NCBI RefSeq assembly: GCF_048544455.1
Contig: NC_133526.1
Location: forward strand, 4,480,001-4,544,000
Length of the DNA stretch: 64,000 bases
Direction of reading: 5' to 3'
Source: Silene latifolia
Taxonomy: Eukaryota; Streptophyta; Magnoliopsida; Caryophyllales; Caryophyllaceae
The notes below the pieces were generated by a model. The model was not told where the DNA came from. It made no database searches and saw only the letters and a program-made list of their open reading frames with translations. Shown here piece after piece: positions 24,040 through 35,835 of the stretch (its first letter is position 1; every line of letters starts with the position of its first letter). The position numbers and the translations under genes were made by a program.

Positions 24040-24430
24040 TCGATTCATATCGAAACTTACGATGATTTGCGAGCCTATCTTCAAGAAGCTCAAGAAAATG
24101 ACCACACCATGTGGGACGATGATTGTCAAAAGGCGTTCGACGAATCAAGGAGATATTGGCTAAAACCACCGTTGCTCATGCCACCACAACGAGATCAACC
24201 TCTTGGTTTATATCTCACAAGAATCGAAATCGCCATGGGTGCTATGCTAGCTCAAACTGTAGGAAGTGAAGAAAGAGCTATTTACTATCTAAGTAAGAAG
24301 TTCTTGGAATACGAGTGCAAATATTCACAACTCGAAAGGACATGCCTCGCTCTTGTGTGGGCAACAAAGAAGCTACGTCATTACATGCTTAGCTACTCAC
24401 AAGATATTCTCCAAAATGGATCCAAATAAA
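24040..24430 (+). pseudogene. First RNase H region of the Ogre-like element
   Basis: This frame continues from RT through QKAFDESRRYWLKPPLLMPP, a GLYLTRIEIAMGAMLAQ strand block and AIYYLSKKFLEYECKYSQLE to CLALVWATKKLRHYM, the usual gypsy tether/RNase H layout. The region ends in a frame break near 24430. Confidence 0.78.
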
Positions 24431-24599
24431 TACCTCTTCGAGAAACCCGTTCAACGGACGTCCTGGCAAGATGGACCATGATGCTCTCAATTTGACCTCA
24501 AATATGTGCCACCAAAGTAATAAAGGGTCGCGCCGTCGCCGAATTCTTCGCATAAAATCCCATCAACGACGCACAAACCATAGATACTTGGTCATTTCC

Positions 24600-24960
24600 C
24601 GACGAGGATATACTTCAAACCGATGTAGACTCTTGGGATCTATACTTTGATGGAGCATCAAACCTAAGAGGATTTGGGATAGGAGTGTTGCTCATTTCTC
24701 CCGAAGGTGAGCATACACCGATTGTCACAAACTCGACTTCGAGGTGACAAACAACGCCGCAGAGTATGAAGCTTGTCTCATTGGACTACAAGCGGCAGAA
24801 GTTTAGGTATCAAAAACCTACGAGTGCACGGGGATTCGTCACCGATCATCAACCAAGTTACGGATCCTGAAAATCCGGTGAAAGCCTTGCACCCTATCAA
24901 GCTAGGATAGACCAAGTGGCTCAATTCTTTGATCATGTAACCTACTTACACCTACCTCGA
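24600..24960 (+). pseudogene. Second, archaeal-type RNase H region
   Basis: WDLYFDGASNLRGFGIGVLL (around 24635-24694) followed by ISPEGEHTPIV is a second RNase H start with the DGAS active-site strand. A second, archaeal-like RNase H after the original domain is a described hallmark of the Tat lineage. Downstream the frame changes, for example after TNSTSR. Confidence 0.78.
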
Positions 24961-24973
24961 GAGGAAAATCAAT

Positions 24974-26352
24974 TTGCGACGCTCTTGCAAACTTGCATCT
25001 TTGATAAACATGCCAAATTACATGATGGAAATGCCTTTATGCATTGAACGACGGTCGGAGCCGGCGTATGTCCATCAAATTACCGATGAAGAAGAAATCG
25101 CACAAGAACCCTGGTTCCAAGCAATCCTAAACTTCAAGCTTAACGGTACCTATCCGCCAGGAATGGACAAAAGGGGACAACGAGCTATACGCCTATTAGC
25201 TTCCCAATACATCCTAATGCAAGGAGAATTGTACAAAAGAACACCTCTTGGTGTAGTCCTACGTTGCCTTGATCATTCACAGGCACGAAAGGTGATGGAA
25301 GAAGTCCACGATGGAGAATGCGGTCCTCACATGAGTGGGCCTATGATGGCAAAGAAAATCACACGCTCTAGGGTACTATTGACCACAATGGAATCCGATT
25401 GCATCAAATATGTGAGGCATTGCCACAATCACAAATCTTCGAACGTAAACATGTCCCCTCCTTCGTTGATCTATACGATGACATCTCCTTGGCCATTCTC
25501 CGCATGGGGAATTGATATAATTGGGAAAATAACCCCAGCCGGAACAGGAGGTCACTGTTTCATCCTAGTAGCGATTGACTACTTCACCAAGTGGGTAGAA
25601 GCGGCTTCCTACACCGCTCTTACAGCTAAAAATGTGGCAAAGTTCATACAAAACAACATCATCTGTCGATATGGTTGCCCACATGAAATCATTAGCGATA
25701 ATGGGTCCCACTTCCAAGCCGAAACCGAACAGTTGTTAGCCAAGTACAAAATCAAGCATCACCACTCCTCGCCCTATCGACCACGTACTAACGGCGCGGT
25801 AGAGGTCATAACAAAAATGTCGTCACGATCCTCAAGAAAATGACCGACAATTATAGAGATTGGCCAAGCAAAATACCCTTCGCTTTGTGGGGGTATCGTA
25901 CGTCATCGACGCCCACCGGGGCTACTCCTTTCTATTTGACCTACGGCATGGAAGCCGTACAACCAGTTGAGCTAGAAATACCATCCTTGCGTATTCTGCT
26001 AGAAAGTCAAATCCCGGAAGCCGATTGGAAGAGGGATAGATATGAAGAGCTCATCCTCCTGGATGAACGTAGGCTACGTGCCTTGCATAATGTCCAAACA
26101 TATCAAGCACGCATCAAACGAGCTTTCAACAAAAGAGTTAGGCCAAGAAACATCAAAGAAGGAGATTTAGTTCTCAAATCGGTTAGAGCTCTTTTACCTG
26201 TCGACCCGAGAGGGAAATTCAAACCTAATTGGGCCGGACCATATCTAGTCAAGTCCATACTCCCGGGGGGTGCGGTTAGAATCACAGACCTAGATGGGAA
26301 TGAGTTTTCAAACCCCACAAATCTCGACCAACTGAAACGATACTATGCCTAG
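24974..26352 (+). CDS. Integrase of the Ogre-like element (two adjacent frames)
   Basis: The frame at 24974-25843 holds a degenerate zinc-binding H2C2 region (CIKYVRHCHNHKSS) and the catalytic core with WGIDIIGK, IDYFTKWVEAASY and IISDNGSHF; the closing Glu is in RTNGAVEVI. The frame at 25840-26352 carries the C-terminal part (PFALWGYRTSSTPTGATPFY, YGMEAVQP, then GDLVLK and FKPNWAGPYLVKSILPGGAV) to a natural stop. The two frames overlap by 4 bp, which suggests a single small indel. No chromodomain is seen. The protein would insert element DNA. Confidence 0.85.
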
Positions 26353-27534
26353 GATAGAATGTAAACGCGCCTCGCGTAAACCTACGTGTCGCTCTTGTGG
26401 CACTAAATAAACGGCCCCTGGCCCATTTGAATGTCACTATGCTCTCGCATCTTGGCAAACTTGTCATCCTCATATCATCAAACAAACTAAATTCGCACCT
26501 CCCGAGTAAGCAAAGCTCATGCTTATTTTCTATGTTCATTACAAGCTCTTGCTTCAAACAATTATTCTTTTACATTTACTCGAACTACGCGCAAGGGTTT
26601 GATTTCGCTTTCTTTAAGTGAATACGTAGGCAATCCTTCACGGGATTCAACCCGCCATTACGTATAAAATAAATGTAAATAGAAGGACATTTGCGTCGCA
26701 TCCAAATTCGACAAGAATAATTAAAGAAAATGCCAACGGTTTCATAACCATTTAACCTTTTTATTTCATCCAATTTCTAATAATAGTACGACAAATAATA
26801 AAAATAGATAGGCTAGATTCTAAAATCCCTCCTTTTATTACAACAATAATAAATAATAATCAAATAATAATAACTAAGACTTGGGCTATTCCTCCATCTT
26901 TCCCTTGCCCTTGTCGTTCTTGTCATATTTCTTGTCACGACCTCGAGCCGGCGCTCTTGCACCACTTCACCCTAATCACCAACGGTCTTTCTCGAGGCCC
27001 GACCCTCCCGCTCTTGTCAACCACCATCTCTCGCGACAGAGTAGTCTTTGATTTCTTCAAGGATGAATGACTTGAAAGCTTCGCTTCTTCTTCTCCTTCG
27101 GTCAGATGCTTCTCTTTCTCTTTCTCTCCATCGCGCACCTTGTAATCAACGGGCTCGCGTTTCCTCGCCTTTTCGCGCTCTTCCGGTTGCGCCTTTCCTC
27201 CACCTCGATAAGAGTCCGACACCCACAAGGCATTGGAGGAGAAGCTCAAGAACCACATATTTCTTTGGGCCCATTTCATAGCCCACTCTCTTCGGCCTCC
27301 TAGAGTCAACGCCATGGCAAATCATGGGGACGGTGTCAAGCCTAGGGATCATCCGCTTCAACCCAACTTGCCTCATCAACCTCTCGTGGAAGATGCACAC
27401 CATAAACTCCAATCCAGGGATGCGCACGGACCTAGTAGGATCCAAAGAAGACACCCCAAAGGATGTGACTTGAGGTGCCACCACGGACAACCCACCCGAT
27501 CAAAGGGCCATCATCACCTTTAGCTTGTTCTTCC
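26353..27534. other. 3' untranslated region of the Ogre-like element, proximal part
   Basis: After the integrase stop I see AT-rich non-coding text and then, from about 26890, charged low-complexity sequence without a consistent frame on either strand. The frames listed there overlap each other in several phases and show no domain. Confidence 0.5.
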
Positions 27535-27707
27535 AATAGTCACGGACCGAGTGAAATCCACCATGTACAACCTCGTCCTCATCGAAATCATACGAGCATG
27601 ATAGGAAAGTGCATGAACCGGGGCTCAAGCAATCGGAGCTGCCCATGAGCCAAACCTACCAAGACAGGTATTAGACACCAAAAAAAAAAAAAAAAAAAAA
27701 AAAAACG

Positions 27708-27743
<36 letters not shown>

Positions 27744-28401
27744 GAAAAGAAGAAGAAAGGAAGGTGTCTTTTACCCGTAGGATAACGGACTTCCCAAGAA
27801 CGGAAGATCGCGGTTGGATTTCCTATTATCCAAACCCAAAATGATCTCCTAAGCACTGCATAAGCTGGCTCTGCACCCTCCATTTGCTCAATAAGGCTCA
27901 AAAGGCGAGGATCACCTCTCAAATCCTCGTCAACATGTCCCCCAAAAACATACACATGCAACAAAATGAAGCCAAATGCTCTCCTTCTAGCGACATAAGA
28001 GACATGAGGGTCGGCCCTGTTGATAAATCGGTCTATAAAATCCAACATCCGCACGCCTTTCGAAGTAACAAGGCGATCCACCTCAAGTCTAGTAAGTCCA
28101 AGCAAATCTCCCGAACTTACTCTTATACCCTTGAGCAAGAGAAGGGATGGCAGGTAAGTGTTCGGGTCCCAACCGCTAATAGCAGAATTTCCTCCTGAAA
28201 AGGACAAATATCACCTCCTGGAAAGGCGAATACATGATAATTTGGATCCCAATAATCAAGGCAAGCATCTAAGAACGGTTTCACCACCTTGATGAGTTTC
28301 AAACTCAATAAAGACCCAAGATTATAAGCACCCATGTCGTGCTTTTCCATGTTCGAAAACTCACTAGTCCATTCCTTCAAGCGAACCTCTAAAGTATTCA
28401 T
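27535..28401 (-). pseudogene. Antisense accessory ORF 1 of the Ogre-like element (DUF7745-like)
   Basis: It reads opposite to gag-pol. ATG at 28399-28401 opens MNTLEVRLKEWTSEFSNMEK and continues FLDACLDYWDPNYHVFAFPG, CPFQEEI (28401-28200). A frame change near 28190 leads into AISGWDPNTYLPSLLLLKGI, then SSGDLLGLTRLEVDRLVTSK, a FGFILLHVYVFG strand and LLSLIEQMEGAEPAYAV (to about 27830). The WDP...FxF...C(P) pattern resembles the plant-specific DUF7745 family found in retroelement accessory ORFs, by eye only. A TATA box lies upstream on the same strand (28499-28506). A long A-tract sits at 27679-27742, near the end of the frame. The role is unknown. Confidence 0.55.
27679..27742. repeat. A-rich tract
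   Basis: About 64 bp of nearly pure A, interrupted twice by CG. It lies at the 3' side of the minus-strand accessory ORF, where it reads as poly(T), and produces a spurious poly-Phe tail in translation. Confidence 0.9.
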
Positions 28402-28498
28402 GATGATAATTTTCTCTTGAAAATTTATTTTAGGAGTTTTAGGAGAAGCGACGAAGAAAAGACGGAAGAATTATATGATTCAAAGCCTCGCAGTCTTC

Positions 28499-28506
28499 TA
28501 TTTATA
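28499..28506 (-). promoter_or_regulatory. TATA box for the antisense ORF of the Ogre-like element
   Basis: On the minus strand the sequence reads ATTAGTATAAATAGAAG, about 95 bp upstream of the ATG at 28399-28401. The ATTAGTATAAATAG core is identical to the promoter core of the element's LTR (17012-17024), although it faces the other way within the element. A copy of the LTR's GC-rich module (GGGAACAAAGGCGCGAC) is at 28549-28565, just behind it. Confidence 0.6.
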
Positions 28507-29169
28507 CTAATTTGTCGTTTTTCCAAAATCCGTCGAACAAACCCCTCTGGGAACAAAGGCGCGACACTGGCCGCGCTCTTTCAAAGGGACGCACTGGTGT
28601 CGCGCTCTTCCCTGGCTCACTCCCGTGATTTCCGTGTTTGGATCTTTCCTAATTCTATAACACGCGTGATTTCCTATTCCTATGGGATTTTATTTTGGGT
28701 AAACTACGGAAGTTTACCATGTTTTGGGATTTCCTAATTTCATGCTGGGCACGCATTTCGAGGCGACATTGACATTTTCGCCATTTTATCACATTTGTGT
28801 ATTTAATTGTCCATTTAATTCTTTTTATTATTCAAACTTTCATATATTTATTTCATTTTCTTAATTTCTTTTGCTACATTTTCTAACTTATGAATTTCTA
28901 TTTTTCTTTTTTTTCTGGGTAACCCTCCCTACCGTCCTATCATTTCCTAAAATTTTTGCATTTTTGCGTTTCTTTTGAGTCTCATTTTGCACTAATTAAA
29001 GGCCTTATATGTATATAAAATGTATGTGTTGCGTGATTTTGTCCATGTAAATTCCGGTAACATGACGGCGTAAACCGTCATCTACCAAACCTGTTCAAGA
29101 ACTAACTGCAGTACAAACAAACAACCCAAGAAAAAAGGCACTCGTGCCATCATATATACAAAAAAAGCA

Positions 29170-29290
29170 AATGTACATAAATCGGGGCTCGCGCTCCGAA
29201 CAAGTCCAAATGTACATAACCGGGGCTTGCGCCCCGACCAAATCAAAAATCCAAGAAAATCGGGGCTTGCGCCCAAACCAGTCCAAAAAT
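29170..29290. repeat. Three-unit repeat with a CGGGGC/GCCCCG hairpin core
   Basis: Units of about 45-50 bp at roughly 29181, 29221 and 29258. Each holds CGGGGCTTGCGCCCCG or a variant (CGGGGCTCGCGCTCCG; CGGGGCTTGCGCCC), a 6-bp stem with a 4-base loop, joined by CCAAATGTACATAA- or TCAAAAATCC-type linkers. It lies between the two antisense ORF regions of the Ogre-like element. Confidence 0.75.
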
Positions 29291-29299
29291 GTTTCAAAA

Positions 29300-31370
29300 T
29301 CAAAACGTACAAATCTACAAAACTACACAAGCTACTCACTGGCACCCTCCAACTCAAAGAACTCGCCATCGTAGCAACGATCTCGGATCCCGAAACTCGA
29401 GCTCCTCGACAAGCGAGCCGTCTCCCGAGCCTCGGCCAACTCTCGTCCCGACTCGCGGTCTCCCGCAAACGGCAACGAATTGGCTCACGCTAATCAACTC
29501 AATTGGAAAACCAAAACTCAAAAAAAAAAAAAGAAGATCGAAAAATGGGTACAAAGGCTCATACCTGACGACCCCGACCGCCGACGAGTGCCTCAATGGC
29601 CGTAGCTGCCGGTTGGCCACCCTCCATAGTGCCACGAACCGAGATGGCGCGACCCGCATTTCAAAGAAATCCTCAAGAAATTAAACAAATTCCAAACGTG
29701 TTCTTACACGAAAAACTATGCAAAATGGGAACTCACCCTCCGAATCGAGATCGCGCACCATCCAGCAAGATCCGCCACAAATACATCAAAGTCACGTAAC
29801 CGAGATCGTCGTCCTCCCAGTAGCGTCAGTGTACTCGAGGGTCTCGGGGTACTCTGGGGGCTCGATGCCCGCCGCCTCAACCTCCTACAAGGACAAAACA
29901 ACTCTCGTTAATCGATGATCCTTCGTCGTAATTTTCAAAATCAAATCAACAAGAAAACAAAGGATACTCACCACTACCGGCCAATAGGCCAACCTCCCGT
30001 AAAGGAACGCCGAGTAATCCTCCTCGGGAGAAGAAGGTCGTCGCCACTGCACCGCCAGTCCGCCTCCTCTCGGCCTCGTAAGGCTCCTAAACATCGTCTA
30101 GGAGGATCGACGGAACCGTCAACGCGCCCGAAGCACCGACGAGCTAACCGCCGCCCCGATACCATACAGACCCATCGACGTCCACAACAAAGAGTGACTC
30201 GAACTCCTAGGACGAAGGGTCTCAAGAACAAAGGAGGCGCTCCAACAGACTCCGCCCAAGGTCTGGGCACCCACTGTCACAATATGAAGGCAAAGGTCAT
30301 TCCTATGATCAATTGAAAACAAAATATGAGAAGATGTGAATGAATACAAATGGGATACTCACGCCACCGGTGAAGGGCGTTCACATCCCGCCGGTAGACA
30401 TTGTGAGAAGAACGCTTGCTCTTCGTCCCGCACATGACCCAATCCTCACCACGGATAGGCCTCTCCAACGCTCAGTCCTCTTGGGCGCGAGGTCCGGAAA
30501 GTAAGAGTACACCCACGCCAGAAATGAATAGTCAAATAACGATCTTTCGATCTTTGATAAAAGAAAGGAATTTACGTTGATTTAAAGGAAGGTTCATACC
30601 TCCAACAAGAAATGTCCGGGAAAGGCCAGGAGAAGTCCCTTCTCCATCACTCAAGCGAACCATGGCCCTCATAAAGCGGATGAGGACCGCAAAACCAAGA
30701 AAGGACCAGAGTCCCAACGCCCCTAAGGAACTCAGTCGAAAGAAAGGGGAGAAGCTTCGTCGACACCTCTCACCCTTGTCTCCGAGGTAAATCAAGACAA
30801 GAACCACCAAAGCCACGACGAGCCCTCTCGCTCACAGACAAGCAAAGGAGGAGGTCCGTCTCCCTCCCATCGATCACCACCGATGCCGGGTCTTCCCGCA
30901 AAGTAATCTCGAACATAGGTACTGGGTACCAAACCCGCACCATGAACAGCCTTCTTCCGACAAGTTCCGGCCGATCAACCTCCTCGCCTCGGCCGAATCC
31001 GCCTCATGCCAGCCCTCCGCCACACCATCTCCTCGATCCCGCACGGCACTGAAATCATGCCGTAGTCCTCCAAGGTGACTCCCACCTCACCAAAAGGCGG
31101 TGAAACGTGGAAGTCGTATCCCGTTAATCGATCCAAGAAAGCGCGAACCAAGCTAAGGTTGGCCCGCAACTTCCTCTTCACGATATCCCTCCAAACCTGG
31201 ACGGAGGACCAACGCTCCGCGCTCAATCATGGCTCTCTCCTCCTCCGACACCGTAATGCTCCATCGCCGTCGTATACCCCGAGAACGACCGGATGTTCCC
31301 GACCTCCTATTATGATTTGAAACAAAGCTATCTTTAGTTTTGGGTAAATTTAAAAGGAATTTGAACAAAA
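29300..31370 (-). pseudogene. Antisense accessory ORF 2 of the Ogre-like element, degraded (plant-mobile-domain-like)
   Basis: Minus-strand segments in shifting frames: SAERWSSVQVWRDIVKRKLR, VRAFLDRLTGYDFHVSPPFG and EVGVTLEDYGMISVP (about 31226-31030), then LGDKGERCRRSFSPFF and GTLVLSWFCG-like text (about 30816-30690), and weaker segments to about 29350. The xFGEVxVTLEDYxxI pattern recalls the start of plant mobile domain (PMD/aminotransferase-like) proteins, which often travel in gypsy elements. The resemblance is by eye and tentative. No promoter was found for it. Confidence 0.4.
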
Positions 31371-31829
31371 ATGGAAAAGGATAGGTAAAGAGTTAGGGAA
31401 TTCCTATTTACTAAGCTCTTCACCGTCCCGTAGGACAAGTGACCCTCTCGCAGCCCCACACAAGGTGCCTACTCTCCCGGGTCTCGGCCCACGCAGAGCA
31501 CCTCTCGGGGCGACCCCTCGTCCGAGGTGGGCTCGCCTCGGATCTCCTCCTCGTCGCCACCTCCTCCTCGGGGATCTCCTCTCGCAGCAGCCCATCACCG
31601 CGGCGGTGAAGGCCCGCGCTCTAAAGCCTCCTCAACAAAGAGCGGGCGTCTATATCCATGGGATCTCTCCCAGAAGAAGAAGCGTCGTCACCTGCAACGA
31701 TTAAAGCAAATCCAGGCCGCGTCACATGACGACAAGCCCTTGTTAAGTAGTTTTCGAGCCTTCAAGGCCCATAAATCGCCCCTTTCCGGCCATCCTTGGC
31801 CATGTTCCCGCCAAACCCAATCACTCATG

Positions 31830-33440
31830 TGATGAATAAGGTCAAGTCAAGTCCAAGTCAAAGCCTAGTTCCGAGTTCGAGTCGAAAATTGGCAAAGATT
31901 TCGCTATAACGGCGATTATGCCCTAAAAAGTGTCCTGCAAAAAGTTGTCACAAACCAAATTTCCGAGATGACAGGAAGTTTACCCATCATCCAAGGGTCC
32001 CAACTATCAAATTTCATCACAAATGGGCAATCCTAAGGCCATTTTCAAGCAATTTTCGATCTAGTCATGAAACTGTCTCAAAATTCGCTCAAGGGCTCAA
32101 AACTTGATGAAAATTCGAAGTGAATACATGGTTATGTTCCTAACATTGCCTACTACTCATTTCTAGTATCAATTTGGCATGACAAATCCATTTGGGGGAA
32201 AAGCCCCAAATTTTCGATCATTTGGGTCGAAAACCCTAATGTTCGCAGCTCAAAATTCGACAAAAATGAATGATTAATGCAAGATTAAAGCACATACCTC
32301 GATTAGTCATATTTTAAGCAAGCTTTTGAATCCAACCTTGATAGAAATGGTGAAGATTTGAGAGAGAAATTGAAGGATTTATGTTTCAAATAATGAAATG
32401 AAAAACCTTTTCGATTTCGCTTTTTACGCGAATTGTTGAATTGAATGAACGATGCAAGAAAGGGCCAAGCGCTTTTCTTCAAGAGACGCAGCTCTTGCTG
32501 CGCCTCTTCCTTTGTTTCCTCCCGATGGATTTTCAAAAATCCGTTATGAGTTCAGTTACTGTGGGCCCATCTTTGGTGCGCCTCTTCTTTGATGACATTT
32601 TATCACTTTGGTCCGTTTCGACGATTTCCTCTCGTTCCGGTCCGCATTTTATCCAAAGGCAACAAAGATTTCGCAGCAGATTGTCCGAATTCATTTTATC
32701 CCGTGCAGCAAGATTTTCGCAAAGATTGCTCAACCATTTTGGCGCAGTAGTATTTTGCGATCGCTCACCCAAGGCTTTCTTTCGTGATTTATCTGATGTT
32801 CCTAGTCGTCGATCATTTTATCCAAATAAGAGAGTATTTTGCAAAGATCGCTCGCTTAAGACTTTCCCCCCGATCAAGATGTTCCTAGTCGCGACGTATT
32901 CCCAACAAGAGTTCGCTGAGACCGACGCAAGCGATTCAACTTCCAAATTTCGCTGAATTCGCCGAGACCAACGCAGCGACTCCCCAAAGCGATTTCTACC
33001 AACGCCCCGCTTTTTCAATGTTTCTTGTTTCCACAGAGTTCGACAGGTGTCGTTCTCCGTAGTTCCTATACCCAAACCTTAGTTACCTTTAGGTCAGAAC
33101 TCACATTTGGCCTCCTTCCTGTCAATGCTTTCCTTTAGGGTCCCATACCCTAGCACGTTCATATATTATCTTTAGGTCTTAACCTTAGCTCCTATGCACC
33201 TCCGAAAGCATCTCGAGGAAGAAGTCTCGGTATGGTTCTTTCTTATGGTCAAGGCAGCCTCCTTACGTAGTCTAATGGACTTTAAACGACCCTCCCCAAT
33301 AGTCGACATGACTCTAAAATGTTCCCGACGACAGTCCTTGGTTCAAACCCCGAGCCGCCTCGCGTCGCCATAGTCGTCAGGTTGTAATCTTCGATTGACT
33401 GATGGCTATACTTTGACTTTCGCCTTGTCCAAGCCTCGCC
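31830..33440. other. Distal 3' untranslated region of the Ogre-like element
   Basis: No consistent frame is seen. It contains a GC-rich hairpin module at about 32478-32510 (AAGAGACGCAG and CTGCGCCTCTTCC), which also occurs in the LTRs, and repeated TTCGCTGA / GACCGACGCA phrases near 32915-32975. It ends in the polypurine tract at 33441-33452. Confidence 0.6.
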
Positions 33441-33452
33441 AAAGTGGGGGCT

Positions 33453-35835
33453 CAGAGACACCTCGTTTCGCACCCCTCGCAAACCACCCGATGATGATTG
33501 GGCCGCATGTTTGATTCGCGGAACGATTAGTGACAGTTAAATAAGTTTATCGTCAAGTGATTGCTCAAATATAAATGTCAACCTCTTAGTTGTCATCTAC
33601 GTGCCGATACGGTCGTTTTGGCGAAATTAGAGTACATTCGAGTCCGGTCAAAAACCGTCTCCATTTTCTCGATAGCCGTTAAATCCCGAGTCGGAATGTT
33701 CGGAATGTTAGGATATTTCTATTCCATATTCATCAAATTTTATCTTTTGGCAAATAATATCCCGCAATATTCAAAAGATAATCAAATTAAATCCGTCCTA
33801 CCATAACTAAAACGCGAAATCTTTCTTAAACAGAGGAAACCTCCCACGGGAACAAAGGCGCACTGGCATTCTCTTCCAAGAGACGCAATGGTCGCTGCGC
33901 CTCTTCCCAAGCCCTTCTTTGCATGATTTACGTATCTTTTTTATATCTTTCCGAGATTCACTTCCAAAGAGTCTCCGAAAACCCTATTCCTTCACGTGAT
34001 TAGTATAAATAGGAGCTTTCGCTCCTCATATTTCTCACGCGAGTGTCCGCCCTTCTCTTCTCCCTTTGCATTCTAGACTTCGTTTCTTACTAATTGGCGC
34101 CCTCGTGCTTGAACCTTCGACCACGTAAGCTCGGATCTTTCCGGGTACCAACCTCTCCGTTGCATGACCGACCAATTTGACCAACTACACTCAATCAATC
34201 TAATTAATCAATCTTGTTAAATCGTTTTCCTCTTTCGAGGGCACTCTTTCCTTGCATTCGCGTCGAGCATCACTAATCGATTTTCTTAGTTCTTCTCGCC
34301 CGTCAACATGTAAGTCTGAGGGTGTATTAATCTCTCCTTTTATTTATTGTATTTTATTTATCGTATCACAATTGTAAGGTTTATGTCGAAAGCACCTCAT
34401 TAAAACCGATTTCTAAAACCGTCTTTAAAACCTCGTTTTGGGATTTCCAGATAGATAGATAATCGAGAAAAGACGCAAAGAATCGGCTGCGCCTCTTCAA
34501 AGGAGCGCAGACTGGCCGCGCCTCTTCATGAGGGCCGCCAGCCTCGCTTCTTTTCTTCTTCTTCGTCCTCTCGTAATTGCCTCTCGTTTTTTTTATTTGC
34601 TTTCAATTGTTTTCTCCCAATTGTTCACATGATCATTAATAAATTATTCATTCATCATTAATATGTTTTATTCATTGTTATTCCGACTTAAATCCTAGAT
34701 AATCGATATTTACGGGTTTTTTGTCATTAATGTTCAAACCCGGATTCTTAGGGATTCAATCATGTCATATTGAGTTTCTGAGATTCGTCATTGATATATT
34801 TGCATCCGTATTCATTGATATTTCGTCATTGTTTAGTTTGTTTCACCGATGTCACTAATTAATCGTTCATTAACATCGACCCTTCACATGTTTAATCTGT
34901 CTTCGTCTCCGTCTCATCCATGTTTATTGTTTTATGACTCAAATCACATGTTAAATAATCAGAAATCACTTTCATCCGAGTACATAATCTAAATCAATCC
35001 CTTAAATTCACCAATTAACGTTAACAATTGCGCTTTTTGGCTTCCGGCAAGAGTTCGTCCTGAACAGACGCAGCGTCACTGCGCTCTTCCAAAGGGCGCA
35101 GATTGTTCTGCTTACTGTTCCAGACGACTTCCCCCGAACTCCTTTTCGCCTTGACCTAGATTAATTAGTTTACGTATCAATTAACTAATATTCGTAATAT
35201 CGCTAATTCCTGTTCGTTGATTTGTTATTTTATTCTTTTATTCCTTTTTATCAAATTATCCGTTTTAAAGGTACTTTCGACATAAACCGCCTAGTCCAAT
35301 GTAATTAATGTAATTTCCATTATTGTATTCCTTTCATTTATTTCATTGTTTTGTGTGCTTCCACATGTAATCAATATTAAATCCCACTTCGACCCCAATT
35401 GTATGCCTAATTAATTGTTCACCGACTTAGCTAATTCACATGTTAGGATTAATCTATTGGATGTTGCATTGCATGCATATAGCCGACGATATATCAAGTA
35501 CGAATAAACTCCCTAATCATTAGTAGAGGCCGCTATCGAGGCGGGCGGGATTAGGTGTTCGATCAAAAGAGCTTCCTAATACGTACCCTCACCCCTTACT
35601 CCAGATCTCCGTGAGCACCCGTGTTCATTGGCATCCGCGAGAGTCATTCTAGACATAGAATGCTAAGGGTAACGATTGCTTAGTGTTCATGTCTTTACTT
35701 TGTGTCTTGACATGACACGAGGTATTCGAACTGTTCCAATTTCCCATAAAAATTGGTGGCGACTCCTTACAAAATGCAAACGCTTGTTTTCGAGCCCCTT
35801 CACTACCAAGCGCCCGTGGCGGCCCGCCGTCCACA
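33453..35835 (+). repeat. 3' LTR of the Ogre-like element
   Basis: It has the same length as the 5' LTR (2383 bp), starts (CAG)AGACACCTCGTTT and ends CCGTCCACA, then CAAGG. TATA box at 34004-34011. Differences from the left LTR are few in AT-rich parts and concentrated in C/G-rich blocks. Confidence 0.9.

Larger units (their letters stand above)
16463..35835 (+). mobile_element. Ogre-like (Tat lineage) Ty3-gypsy retrotransposon, 19.4 kb
   Basis: LTRs of 2383 bp at 16463-18845 and 33453-35835 enclose gag, protease, RT, two RNase H-type regions and integrase, followed by about 7 kb of 3' sequence carrying antisense reading frames. CAAGG flanks both ends (16458-16462 and 35836-35840), a perfect 5-bp target duplication. 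The binding site TGGCGACTCATTGGGGAA at 18849-18866 resembles the tRNA-Arg type used by Ogre elements. A polypurine tract AAAGTGGGGGCT lies at 33441-33452. It is inserted in the LARD-like element in the opposite orientation. Many frameshifts interrupt pol, so the copy looks non-autonomous, although some shifts may be sequence errors. Confidence 0.9.

Noticed and set aside
27671-27760. Poly-Phe C-terminal tail on the antisense ORF
   Set aside because: It is translation of an A-rich tract past the likely end of the protein.
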